A stretch of 64,000 bases of DNA from Paraburkholderia sp. LEh10 (GTDB lineage Bacteria; Pseudomonadota; Gammaproteobacteria; Burkholderiales; Burkholderiaceae): assembly GCF_017814945.1 (NCBI RefSeq), contig NZ_JAGIPX010000005.1:62001-126000 (forward strand), in the 5' to 3' direction. The first letter of the stretch is position 1; the number at the start of each line of letters is the position of its first letter. Shown one piece after another: positions 17,478 through 26,300 of this stretch. The position numbers and the translations under genes are program-made. The notes beneath the pieces are model-generated. The model did no database searches and was not told the origin of the DNA. It worked only from the letters and a program-made list of their open reading frames with translations.

Positions 17478-17514
17478 AAAAAAAGCCCGCCAGCGGAAGA
17501 ACCGCGTGGCGGGC
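17478..17514 (-). terminator. Intrinsic terminator of the three-gene peptide operon
   Basis: GCCCGCCA at 17485-17492 pairs with TGGCGGGC at 17507-17514, with an inner GCGG/CCGC extension. Seven U residues follow on the minus strand. Confidence 0.9.
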
Positions 17515-17651
17515 GGGAGCCGGCAGGGACAAGACCTGACAGCGGCTCGGAAGAACGACTACTACTGGTTTAGGTCCCCTTCAACTGCTTTCCCCGTCTC
17601 GTAGTTTTTGTTGCGATCGAATTCAAGCGACGCTTTGCGGCTGCTATGGAT

Positions 17652-17882
17652 TTACAGGCCCTTCAGCCATTGCAGACCACCGAAGTTCAAAAGCGTCGGA
17701 ATATCGATCTTCGTATCCGTCTGGATGACGGGCGCTACCACGATCGCCGGACTTGCAAACCCGCCGCCGAAGGCAGCGTTCATATTGCCGAAGTTGAAGT
17801 TGCTGCCGCCGCGCACCGCGCTCGATGCCGCAGTGGACAGCGTTTCGTTGCGCGAGAGATCGGTGACTGTCAGCGAGGCCAT
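17652..17882 (-). CDS. Double-glycine leader peptide, paralogue 3 (most diverged)
   Basis: A 76-residue peptide. The leader (MASLTVTD, ending AASSAVRGG) and the core (SNFNFGNMNAAFGGGFASP, then VIQTDTKIDIPTLLNFGG, ending WLKGL) are recognisably the same family but carry many substitutions. It is the last gene of the three-gene operon, and the 3' flank leads into a terminator that copies the one after the five-gene operon. A longer in-frame start at 18002 would prefix 40 residues with no similarity and is rejected. Confidence 0.78.
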   Translation of the reverse strand: MASLTVTDLSRNETLSTAASSAVRGGSNFNFGNMNAAFGGGFASPAIVVAPVIQTDTKIDIPTLLNFGGLQWLKGL

Positions 17883-17976
17883 GGTAGTGCTCCTGGTATA
17901 GCGTGTCGTGGTTGGGAGAGCGCGATCCGGATGCATTTGAGCGTGCAGAAGAAGCGCCGCTCTCCCTGGCCTGGAC

Positions 17977-18204
17977 TTAGTGGTGGACGTATTGCAGGCC
18001 ACCGAAGTTCAGGATCGTCGGAATGTCGACCTTCGTCTCGGTTTGTGTGACGGGGGCGACCACGATCGACGGGCTGGCGAAGCCGCCGCCGAACGCCGCG
18101 TTCGTGTTGAACGCGTTGACGTTGGCGCCGCCGCGTACCGCTGAGAGTGCTTCGACGGAAAGTTCTTCGTTATGCGAAATATCTTTGATGGTCAGCGTGC
18201 TCAT
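17977..18204 (-). CDS. Double-glycine leader peptide, paralogue 2
   Basis: A 75-residue peptide with leader MSTLTIKD ending ALSAVRGG and core ANVNAFNTNAAFGGGFASPS, ending LQYVHH. It is nearly the same as the gene at 15777-16001, and its 3' spacer contains the same imperfect GGAGAGCGCG hairpin-like segment. AGGAG precedes the ATG by eight bases. Confidence 0.8.
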   Translation of the reverse strand: MSTLTIKDISHNEELSVEALSAVRGGANVNAFNTNAAFGGGFASPSIVVAPVTQTETKVDIPTILNFGGLQYVHH

Positions 18205-18262
18205 GATGAATCTCCTGGATTGGAATGGCTTACGGTTTAACTATGGACGTTGGGCTTGCCGC

Positions 18263-18487
18263 TTACAGTACGGCTTGTTCGCCGCCGAAGTTCAGGATCG
18301 TCGGGATCGAGACCTTCGTGTCGGTCTGGTTGACGGGTGCGACCACGACGCCTGGGCTGGCAAAGCCGCCGCCGAATGCCGCGTTGATGTTGCCGACGTT
18401 GTAGTTGCTGCCGCCGCGCACTGCGCAGAGCGCTTCGCCGGAGAGTTCTGCTTTGTGCGAGAGATCTTTGATGGTCAGCGTTGCCAT
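18263..18487 (-). CDS. Double-glycine leader peptide, paralogue 1 (first gene of first operon)
   Basis: A 74-residue peptide with leader ending EALCAVRGG (the only cysteine in the family, inside the leader) and a core of the SNYNVGNIN subtype with VVVAPVNQTDTK and a shortened end (GGEQAVL). It is the first gene behind the sigma-54-type promoter at 18554-18569. The start is set by family alignment; the longer frame to 18550 reads through the 5' UTR. Confidence 0.8.
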   Translation of the reverse strand: MATLTIKDLSHKAELSGEALCAVRGGSNYNVGNINAAFGGGFASPGVVVAPVNQTDTKVSIPTILNFGGEQAVL

Positions 18488-18553
18488 GATGAAGCTCCTG
18501 ATAGGTCGGTTTCGGTTGGAAGAGCACGATTCTTTTGCGCTCGCTGCCATATA

Positions 18554-18569
18554 TGCACAGGATGTGCCA
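18554..18569 (-). promoter_or_regulatory. Sigma-54 (-24/-12) promoter of the three-gene peptide operon
   Basis: Minus strand TGGCAC-ATCCT-GTGCA, with GG and GC separated by 10 bases. It lies about 67 bp before the first start codon. About 60 flanking bases on the gene side align with the promoter at 17215-17230 with a single one-base gap. Confidence 0.82.
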
Positions 18570-18693
18570 ATCGCTGCCCGACGTTTGCGTCCTGTCCGTA
18601 ACCCGTTGAAAAGTAAAGAAATTATCCGCCCACGACCGGCTCATCCATCGCGCTCGCTACGACCCGGCGGCGAAAGCGCGCCCCCAGGCGACC

Positions 18694-18719
18694 AACAGAT
18701 CAGTTGAAACCTGTCTGTG
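18694..18719. promoter_or_regulatory. Candidate enhancer dyad of the three-gene operon
   Basis: AACAGA-N14-TCTGTG, about 125 bp upstream of the -24 element. Its half-sites and spacing match the dyad at 17353-17378. Confidence 0.6.
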
Positions 18720-19116
18720 TCGACCGAACAGCGCCTTGCCACTTTCGATCGAATTCAACGCTCGAATTTGCTTGGCGATCAATTTTTCGATCTTTTGCTC
18801 TTTAACAGAGCATTTGATCTACAAAACGACGAAAGAAGGTAGGAATTACCCCTACGACAACGACCGCATGTTGCGTTGCAAACCTAGGTATTTCGCGGTG
18901 CGGACGTCATCCATCTCCTAACGACGAATAAATCTGCTGCGACGCACAATTCATGATTCACCTTGACACTCAGCCGAGCCGAATCTTAAATAAAGCCAAT
19001 TGATTTAGTTATTCGCCGCGTCGTCACGTGCGACCCAGAAGGGGCGATCAGCGCCCCAAACGTCAAACCGATTTGCTGTACATAACGTCGTTGTCAATCA
19101 TCCGGAGGAGCGTCCC
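18720..19116. other. Intergenic between the peptide operon and frcB, no gene recognised
   Basis: About 400 bp, clearly more AT-rich than neighbouring DNA around 18760-18850 and 18980-19020. It must hold the frc promoter. A GGAGGAG sits nine bases before the frcB ATG. No convincing ROK operator could be singled out by eye. Confidence 0.5.
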
Positions 19117-20145
19117 ATGAACCCCAATTCCCGCAGGCAACTGCGCCGCGCGTCCCGTGTGCAACCCATCGCTAAGGGCGTCGCGGCCGCGTGCTTCGCC
19201 GCATCGGCGCTTTGGTGCGCCGGCGCAAGTCTCGCGGCCGATCAGCCCATCGTCGGCCTGATCACGAAGACCGACACCAATCCTTTCTTCGTCAAGATGA
19301 AGCAAGGCGCGGAATCCGCCTCGCAAAAGGACGGCGCAAAGCTGTTGACGGCCGCCGGCAAGTTCGACGGCGACAACGCGGCGCAAGTCACGGCGATCGA
19401 AAATATGATCACCGCGGGCGCTAAGGCGATCCTCATCACGCCGAGCGACACGAAGGCGATCGTGCCGAGCATCAAGAAGGCGCGCGCGGCAGGCGCGCTC
19501 GTGATCGCGCTCGATACGCCCACCGACCCGCAGGACGCCACCGACGCCCTCTTCGCCACCGACAACTTCAAGGCCGGCGTGCTGATCGGCGAGTATGCGA
19601 AGGCCGCGATGGGCGGCAAGCCCGCGAAGATCGCGACCCTCGATCTCGCGCCGGGCGTCTCAGTCGGCGTGCTGCGTCACAACGGCTTCCTGCAAGGCTT
19701 CGGCGTGAAGGAAGGCGATCCGTCGATCGTTTGCAGCCAGGACACGCGCGGCGATCAGGCGAAGGGTCAAACGGCGATGGAAAACTGCCTGCAAAAGGCG
19801 CCCGACATCAACGTCGTCTACACGATCAACGAGCCCGCCGCAGCCGGCGCCTATCGCGCGCTGAAAAACGCGGGCAAGGAAAAGAGCGTGATGATCGTCT
19901 CCATCGACGGCGGCTGCGAAGGCGTGCGCAACGTGAAGGCCGGCGCGATCGCCGCGACGTCGCAGCAATACCCGCTGAAGATGGCCGAGCTCGGCGTGCA
20001 GGCGGGCGTGGATTACGCGAAGTCGGGCAAGAAGGTCTCGGGCTATCACGATACGGGTGTCACGCTGATCTCCGACAAGCCGCAAAACGGCGTGAGCAGC
20101 AAGGACACGAAGTTCGGCCTCGACAACTGTTGGGGCAACAAGTAG
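19117..20145 (+). CDS. frcB: Fructose ABC transporter, periplasmic substrate-binding protein
   Basis: A 342-residue type I sugar-binding protein. A Sec signal peptide (about residues 1-40, ending ASLAA) is followed by VGLITKTDTNPFFVKMKQGAE, then DGDNAAQVTAIENMI, VIALDTP, ATDNFKAG, TINEPAAAGAYRALK and IVSIDGGCEGVRNV. This strand-for-strand pattern is that of FrcB of rhizobia, which binds fructose, ribose and mannose. It is the first gene of frcBCA with a ROK regulator behind. The sugar itself cannot be proved from sequence. Confidence 0.88.
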   Translation: MNPNSRRQLRRASRVQPIAKGVAAACFAASALWCAGASLAADQPIVGLITKTDTNPFFVKMKQGAESASQKDGAKLLTAAGKFDGDNAAQVTAIENMITAGAKAILITPSDTKAIVPSIKKARAAGALVIALDTPTDPQDATDALFATDNFKAGVLIGEYAKAAMGGKPAKIATLDLAPGVSVGVLRHNGFLQGFGVKEGDPSIVCSQDTRGDQAKGQTAMENCLQKAPDINVVYTINEPAAAGAYRALKNAGKEKSVMIVSIDGGCEGVRNVKAGAIAATSQQYPLKMAELGVQAGVDYAKSGKKVSGYHDTGVTLISDKPQNGVSSKDTKFGLDNCWGNK

Positions 20146-20290
20146 GCGCGCAGGCCAGCAGCAAAGACGCAGTGACCAGGCAGTAGCGGAGGTGCGCGCG
20201 ACGCGCATCTCCATGAGTTCTCCAGCGTGAGCACGGCGGGTCCCCACGCCCGTCTTGCACCAGACACGCATTGCATCGAGGAAACACACC

Positions 20291-21280
20291 ATGTCGACTC
20301 CCACCGCTCCCATTCCCAACCATCGCCGGCTCACCGATCATCTGCCGACACTTGCCGAAGCCGGTCCATTGATCGCACTCGTGCTCGCGTGCGCGTTTTT
20401 CATCTCGCAGAGCAGCCGCTTTCTGTCGTTCCAGAACCTGTCGCTGATCCTGCAACAGACGATGGTCGTGGCCGTCATCGCAATCGGTCAGACGCTGATC
20501 GTGCTGACGGGCGGCATCGATCTGTCATGCGGGATGGTGATGGCGTTCGGCTCCATCGTGATGACGAAGTTCGCCGTCGTGATGGGCGTGCCGCCCGTCG
20601 TCGCGATCCTGTGCGGCGTCGGAGCGAGCACGTTGTTCGGCTTGCTCAACGGCGTGCTGATCACGCGCATCAAGCTGCCCGCGTTCATCGTCACGCTCGG
20701 CACGCTGAACATCGCGTTCGCGCTCACGCAGATCTATTCGAGGGCGGAGAGCGTATCGAACCTGCCCGACGCGATCATGTTCTTCGGCAACACGTTCAGC
20801 GTCGGCCCCGCGACGGTCACGTACGGCACCGTGCTCACGCTGCTGATGTATCTCGGCACCTGGTTCGTGCTGCGCGACACCGTGCCGGGCCGCCATCTGT
20901 ACGCGCTCGGCAACAATCCGGAAGCCGCGCGTTTGATGGGCCTTTCCGCACAGCGCATCCTGATCACGGTCTACACGCTGTCGGGCGCGATCTACGGCAT
21001 CGCCGCACTGCTCTCGGTCGCACGTACGGGCGTCGGCGATCCGCAAGCAGGACAAACGGAGAACCTCGACAGCATCACGGCAGTCGTGCTCGGCGGCACG
21101 AGCCTCTTCGGCGGACGCGGCTCGATTGCGGGCACGCTGCTGGGCGCGCTGATCGTCGGCGTGTTCCGCAATGGCCTCACGCTGATGGGTGTGTCGTCGG
21201 TGTACCAGGTGCTGATCACCGGCATTCTCGTGATTCTCGCAGTCGCCGCCGACAAGCTGTCGCGCCGTGGCGCACGTTGA
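20291..21280 (+). CDS. frcC: Fructose ABC transporter, permease
   Basis: A 329-residue inner-membrane protein with 8-10 hydrophobic helices of the RbsC/FrcC type. It includes IGQTLIVLTGGIDLSCGMVMA near residue 75 and the late cytoplasmic loop DSITAVVLGGTSLFGGRGSIAGTLLGAL that couples to the ATPase. The ATG at 20291 has GAGGAAA in front; the longer frame is not family-like. It should form a homodimer channel with FrcA. Confidence 0.88.
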   Translation: MSTPTAPIPNHRRLTDHLPTLAEAGPLIALVLACAFFISQSSRFLSFQNLSLILQQTMVVAVIAIGQTLIVLTGGIDLSCGMVMAFGSIVMTKFAVVMGVPPVVAILCGVGASTLFGLLNGVLITRIKLPAFIVTLGTLNIAFALTQIYSRAESVSNLPDAIMFFGNTFSVGPATVTYGTVLTLLMYLGTWFVLRDTVPGRHLYALGNNPEAARLMGLSAQRILITVYTLSGAIYGIAALLSVARTGVGDPQAGQTENLDSITAVVLGGTSLFGGRGSIAGTLLGALIVGVFRNGLTLMGVSSVYQVLITGILVILAVAADKLSRRGAR

Positions 21281-21302
21281 TCGTTATCTGAAGGAGCCCG
21301 TC

Positions 21303-22103
21303 ATGTCGACAACCCCCTCTTCCGCCAACGGCAAAACACCCGTTCTGCAAGCGCGCGGTCTCATCAAGCGCTACGGCCACGTCACCGCGCTCGACGGCTG
21401 TGACTTCGAAGTGATGCCCGGCGAAATCATGGCCGTGATCGGCGACAACGGCGCAGGCAAGTCGTCGTTGATCAAGGCGCTGTCCGGCGCAGTCGTTCCC
21501 GACGAAGGCGATCTGCTGCTCGACGGCAAGCCCGTCAAGTTCCGCAGCCCGATCGACGCACGCCAGCAAGGCATCGAAACCGTCTATCAGGATCTCGCCG
21601 TCGCGCCCGCGATGAGCATCGCGGAGAACCTGTTCCTCGCACGCGAGCTGGTGAAGCCGGGCTGGCGCGGCAAGATCTTCAAGATGATCGACAAGCGGCG
21701 CATGCTCGACGAAGCGACCAACGCGATGAAGGACCTGCAGATCGGCATCCGCTCGATGCGCCAGGCCGTCGAAACGCTCTCGGGCGGCCAGCGCCAGGGC
21801 GTCGCGGTGGCGCGCAGCGCGGCGTTTGCGCGCCATGTCGTGATTCTCGACGAACCGACGGCGGCGCTCGGCGTCAAGGAAGGCAACATGGTGCTCGAAC
21901 TGATCCGGCGCGTGCGCGACCGCGGCCTGCCCGTCATCCTGATCAGCCACAACATGCCGCACGTGTTCGAGATCGCGGACCGCATCCACATCCAGCGGCT
22001 CGGCCGGCGCGCGGCGCTCGTGAACAAGAGCGACATCCATATGTCGGACGCCGTCGCGATCATGACGGGCGCAAAGCAGGCCGACGTCCGCGCGATCGCA
22101 TGA
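21303..22103 (+). CDS. frcA: Fructose ABC transporter, ATP-binding protein
   Basis: A 266-residue single-NBD ATPase. It has Walker A GDNGAGKSS near residue 46, signature LSGGQRQGVAVAR near 160, Walker B VVILDEPTAALG near 180, and the H-loop in LISHNMPHVFE near 217. The single NBD, rather than the double NBD of RbsA, and the strong match in the HNMPHVFEIADRIHI region support FrcA. AAGGAG precedes the ATG, 22 bp after frcC. Confidence 0.9.
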   Translation: MSTTPSSANGKTPVLQARGLIKRYGHVTALDGCDFEVMPGEIMAVIGDNGAGKSSLIKALSGAVVPDEGDLLLDGKPVKFRSPIDARQQGIETVYQDLAVAPAMSIAENLFLARELVKPGWRGKIFKMIDKRRMLDEATNAMKDLQIGIRSMRQAVETLSGGQRQGVAVARSAAFARHVVILDEPTAALGVKEGNMVLELIRRVRDRGLPVILISHNMPHVFEIADRIHIQRLGRRAALVNKSDIHMSDAVAIMTGAKQADVRAIA

Positions 22104-22115
22104 CGCACGGGCCGA

Positions 22116-23366
22116 ATGAGCACGACTAACCAGGTAGCGTCGATGGATACGGGCACCCGTTCACCGCTGAAGCGCACGGTCGGATCGAACCAGGTCGGCA
22201 TGCGGCAGTTCAACGAACGCATCGTGCTGCAGGCGATCCGTTTGCATGGCCCCCTGCCGAAGGCCGACGTGGGCCGGCTCACGCGACTGTCGATTCAGAC
22301 CGTGTCGATGATCGTCGAGCGGCTCATCGACGACGGGCTGCTCGAAAAGCAGGCGCGCGTGCGCGGACGCATCGGGCAGCCTTCCGTGCCCATCGCGTTG
22401 CGCGCGGAAGGCGCCTATACGATCGGCGTGAAGGTCGGGCGGCGCAGCCTCGACGTGCTCGCGATGGATTTTCTCGGCCGTGTTTGCTGCCGCGAAGTGC
22501 AGGAATATGCGTACCCTGATCCGCGCACGCTCTTTCCCGCGCTCGACACCAAGCTCGCGCGCGTGAACGATGCGCTCGGCGCCCGGCGCGAGAAAGTGGT
22601 CGGCGTGGGCGTCGCGGCGCCGCTGTGGCTCGGCGGCTGGCGCGACTTTCTCGGCGCGCCGCATGAGGCGCTCGACGCATGGAACGACATCGACATCCGC
22701 GCGCGCATCGCGTCGATGACGGGCCTGCCCGTCGAGTTTGCGAAGGACACGACGGCCGCCTGCGCCGCCGAGCTCGTGATGGGCCAGGGGCGCGGCATTC
22801 ACAACTTTCTATATCTGTTCGTCGGCACCTTCATCGGCGGCGGGCTCGTGATCGATGGTCGCCTGCATGGCGGCCCGCACGACAACGCGGGCGCCGTCGG
22901 CTCGATACCGATCATGGGCGGCGGCGCGCGTCAGCCTGCGCGCCAGTTGCTGCACGCGGCGTCGGGTTTCGTGCTCGAAAAGATGTTCGCCGATGCGGGC
23001 GCGCCCGTTACCGCCGCACACGATCATCGCGCGCTGTCTGCCGACCTGTGGCGGCTCACGGAACAATGGCTCGACAGCGCGTGCCCCGCGATCGCGGGCG
23101 CGCTGACGAATGCGGCCGCGCTGCTCGATCTCGAAGCCGTCGTGATCGACGGCGAAGTGGACCGGCAACTGGTGCGCGAAATCATCCGGCGCACGCAGCG
23201 CGTGCTCGACAGGTTCGAATGGGAAGGCATCGTGCGGCCGCAGTTGCTCGAAGGCACGATCGGCTCCGATGCGCGCGCGATGGGCGGCGCGATCCTGCCG
23301 CTCTACGCGCACTTCGCGCCCATGCACGAGCTCTTTCTGAAGCCCGCCACCGAAGTCGGTTACTGA
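22116..23366 (+). CDS. ROK family transcriptional regulator of the frc operon
   Basis: A 416-residue regulator. Residues about 25-90 form a winged helix (LQAIRLHGPLPKADVGRLTRLSIQTVSMIVERLIDDGLL). From about 105 there is a ROK/hexokinase-like fold with FAKDTTAACAAELVMGQG and the GTFIGGGLVIDGRL glycine-rich loop. Position 12 bp after frcA suggests it senses the imported sugar (or its phosphate) and represses frcBCA, as FrcR-type proteins do. Its last seven bases overlap the end of the converging penicillin-binding protein gene. Confidence 0.85.
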   Translation: MSTTNQVASMDTGTRSPLKRTVGSNQVGMRQFNERIVLQAIRLHGPLPKADVGRLTRLSIQTVSMIVERLIDDGLLEKQARVRGRIGQPSVPIALRAEGAYTIGVKVGRRSLDVLAMDFLGRVCCREVQEYAYPDPRTLFPALDTKLARVNDALGARREKVVGVGVAAPLWLGGWRDFLGAPHEALDAWNDIDIRARIASMTGLPVEFAKDTTAACAAELVMGQGRGIHNFLYLFVGTFIGGGLVIDGRLHGGPHDNAGAVGSIPIMGGGARQPARQLLHAASGFVLEKMFADAGAPVTAAHDHRALSADLWRLTEQWLDSACPAIAGALTNAAALLDLEAVVIDGEVDRQLVREIIRRTQRVLDRFEWEGIVRPQLLEGTIGSDARAMGGAILPLYAHFAPMHELFLKPATEVGY

Positions 23367-26300
23367 ACGGGCGGCGCGGTGTCCTTGCCGGGCGCCGCGC
23401 TGTCCGCGACTTTCGGCGCGTTCTTCGCGGCGGGCTCGTCGAGCAGCGGTTGCAGCGCGGGCGCCATCGACTTCAGCAGTTGCACGGCAAGCGCGCTCGT
23501 GAAGTCGTAGCGCTTCGCATACGGCTCGTGCACGACGGCCGTCAGCGTGCCGAAGAAACGGTCGCCTATCACGAACACGAACGTCGCCGTGCGATTGACC
23601 TTGCGCGACTCGATCAGCCTGCGGCCCTTCGCGTAGATGTTCAGGCGCTGATCGCCCGTGCCCGTCTTGCCGTAGACCTCCATCGTCTTGCCGTTCGGAA
23701 ACGTCATGCCGCCCGCGAGACGCTTCGCGGTGCCGCCCGCGACGACATCGCGCAGCAACCCCTGCACGACGCGCGCGATGTCCGTCGACACGGCTTCGTT
23801 CGGCTGCGGGGTCGCGCGTACGAAGCGCGTTTCATACGGCGTGCCCTTGGCGAATTCGAGTTCGGCAATGCTTTGCGTCGGCGCCATCTCGCCCTTGTTC
23901 GCGATCACGCCGATCAGCTGCGCGAGCGCCGCCGGACGGTCGCCCGATGCGCCGATGGCGGCCGCATACGACGGCGTCAGATGCGCGAACGGATAGCCGA
24001 GCGCCTGCCACGACCGGCCGATCGCGTCGTACGCATGCTGCTCGACCATGCGGCGGATGCGGCGGTTCTGGGTCGCGTGATAGCGCGTCTTGAAGAGCCA
24101 CTTGTACGCATCGGCGCGCACGTCGCGGCTCGCCTGCATCACTTCGTTCGCGCTTGCATCGGGATGCTCGTGCAGATAGTTGACGAGCCACAGTTCCAGC
24201 GGATGCACACTCGAAATATAGGCGCGGTCGTTCAGGTTGAACTTGTCGATGCCGTACTTTGTATAGAGCTGCGCGAGCGCGTCGTCGGGCGGATTCGCTT
24301 TTGGCGTGTTCTTCAACGCGGCGCGCATCTGGTCGTTGAACCAGGCCTGCGATGCGTCGGGCCGCACGCTGCGCAATACGGTCGCCACCTTGGGCGGCGA
24401 CTTGCGCACGCCGCGCAGCAGGATCGCGAGCATCTCGTCCTGTGGCTTGCCGTGGTACCTCGTGTAGAAGCGGTTCATGTACACGATGCTTTCCTGGTCG
24501 GCGAAGCGCGTCAGGTACATCTTGCGCGTGTCGGGATCGTCGAGCCATTGCGACGACGGGCCGGACGTCCTGATCGTTTCGTAATGGACGATGTCGCGCA
24601 TGATCCGCACGAACACGAGGTTCACCGAATGCTGGAAAGCCTGATGCACGGTGAGAATGCGCGAGTTTTCGTCGGCTTCGAAGTTCGTGAAGGTTTGCGC
24701 GCCGCCGCCCGTGAAAAACGTCTCGCCCGCGTTCGCCGAATACTTGCGCTCGACCGACGCATCGAGCAGCGCGGGAAGCGAGCGGTCCTTCGTATGCATG
24801 AAGTAATCGACGGCCCAGCGCGTGAGCGCGTCTTCGCGCTCGGGCTTCACGGCGCGCAGCTCGTCGACGCTCATCTGCCCATAGCGCGTATGCAGCTCCG
24901 TCATGATCTGCAGATACGTGATCAGCGTGCGCAGCTTCGCCGTCGAACCCAGATTCAGGCGCGCACCGGAGTTGATGTCGAACGGGCGGTTGACGCTGTC
25001 CGTCTGCACGCGCAGCAGGTTCGAGCCGTCACGCTTTTCGAACAGCGTGAAGCTGAACGCGATCTTCGACGGGTCGTCTTTCGGCTGGAGCATGTTGAAG
25101 CCGTAAAGGCCCGCGGCCTGCGCGCCGTCTTTCGTCGCCGCGTCGGCGAGCCGGTCGCTGATGTCCTGCTGGACCTTGTTGTTCATGGTCGACGTGGCGC
25201 GCAGATCGAGCCGGTCGAGATCGTACAGATTGGACACGCCGAGCGACGACAGCAGATGCGTGCGCAGCGACGTCACCGCCTTGCGTTCGACGAACGAGCC
25301 TTCGGGCGGCACGAGCTTCGCGCGCATCAGCACGAGCTGCTGCGACAGCGCGGCGTCGCGCAGTTGCGTCGTGATCACGCCGTTCGTCGCGAGCAGGCGC
25401 AGGTAGCTTTCCGTCAACGCATTGAGATCGCCGTTGTTGCGCAGCAGGAAGTGCGACGGACCGCGCTGCGCGATCATCAGCGACAGCACCTGACGGAACG
25501 CGAGCCCCTGTTCGTCGAGATTGTCGGAGGTCGGGGTCGCCTTGAGCACGCGGTTCACCTCGTCGAAGTCGCGGCCGTACCATGAAGCGAGCCCGTCGCC
25601 GATGCCGTTGATTTCGCCGAACCCCGGCTGCGCGGCGAGCGGCACCGAATTCAGATAGCGCACCACGATCTGCTCGCGCGCGGGCATCGTGCGCGGACCA
25701 TCGAGATACGCGCGCACGGATGCCGACGCGATCTGCCGGAGCTTTTCCTTCGGCGTGGCCGTGCGGCCGCCCGGCGAATGGCGGAACTTTTCGATCTGCG
25801 TGGCGAGCGTGCTGCCGCCGGGCTGCGCCTGATGGCTGTTGAACATGCGCGCGCCCTGATCCATCATCGCCCGGCTCAAGCGCCCCCAGTCGATCGCGGG
25901 ATTGCGGTTCGGCTGATCGGCATCGAGCAGATGCCGGTCTTCGATGAACAGCAGCGCCGCCACCACGAGCGGCGGCACCGACTCGAAATCGTCATACACG
26001 CGCGCCGGATATTGCGAACCGAACAGGCGTGTGCCCGTCGAGTCATACAGCATCAGGCCCGCCTGATCCTTTTCTTCGTAGGGAATGAAGAGGCCGTCGT
26101 CGGCGAGCGCCGCCATGCGCTCTGAATCGCGGGCCTGCGATGCGACGGCATAACCGCGCTCTCTCAGGCGGCGTTCGAACGACGGCAGCAGCGCGTAGCC
26201 AAGACGGATATCGTACGGGCCGTCGGTGGGAAAGCGGATGTTGTCGCTCGGGCCTTCGGAAACGGTAAAGCCGACGTCGCGCGTGAGTTCGGACAGGTAG

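Noticed and set aside
15777..18487. Regular repeats that might suggest a CRISPR array or satellite
   Set aside because: Repeat units are about 287 bp, coding throughout, each with a ribosome binding site. There are no short palindromic repeats or spacers.
18736..18921. 61-codon frame upstream of frcB
   Set aside because: Lies in the AT-rich promoter region, with no ribosome binding site and no similarity.
22679..25585. 968-codon open frame on the plus strand
   Set aside because: It runs antisense through the ROK and penicillin-binding protein genes, is extremely Arg/His-rich and has no domain. It is a high-GC shadow frame.
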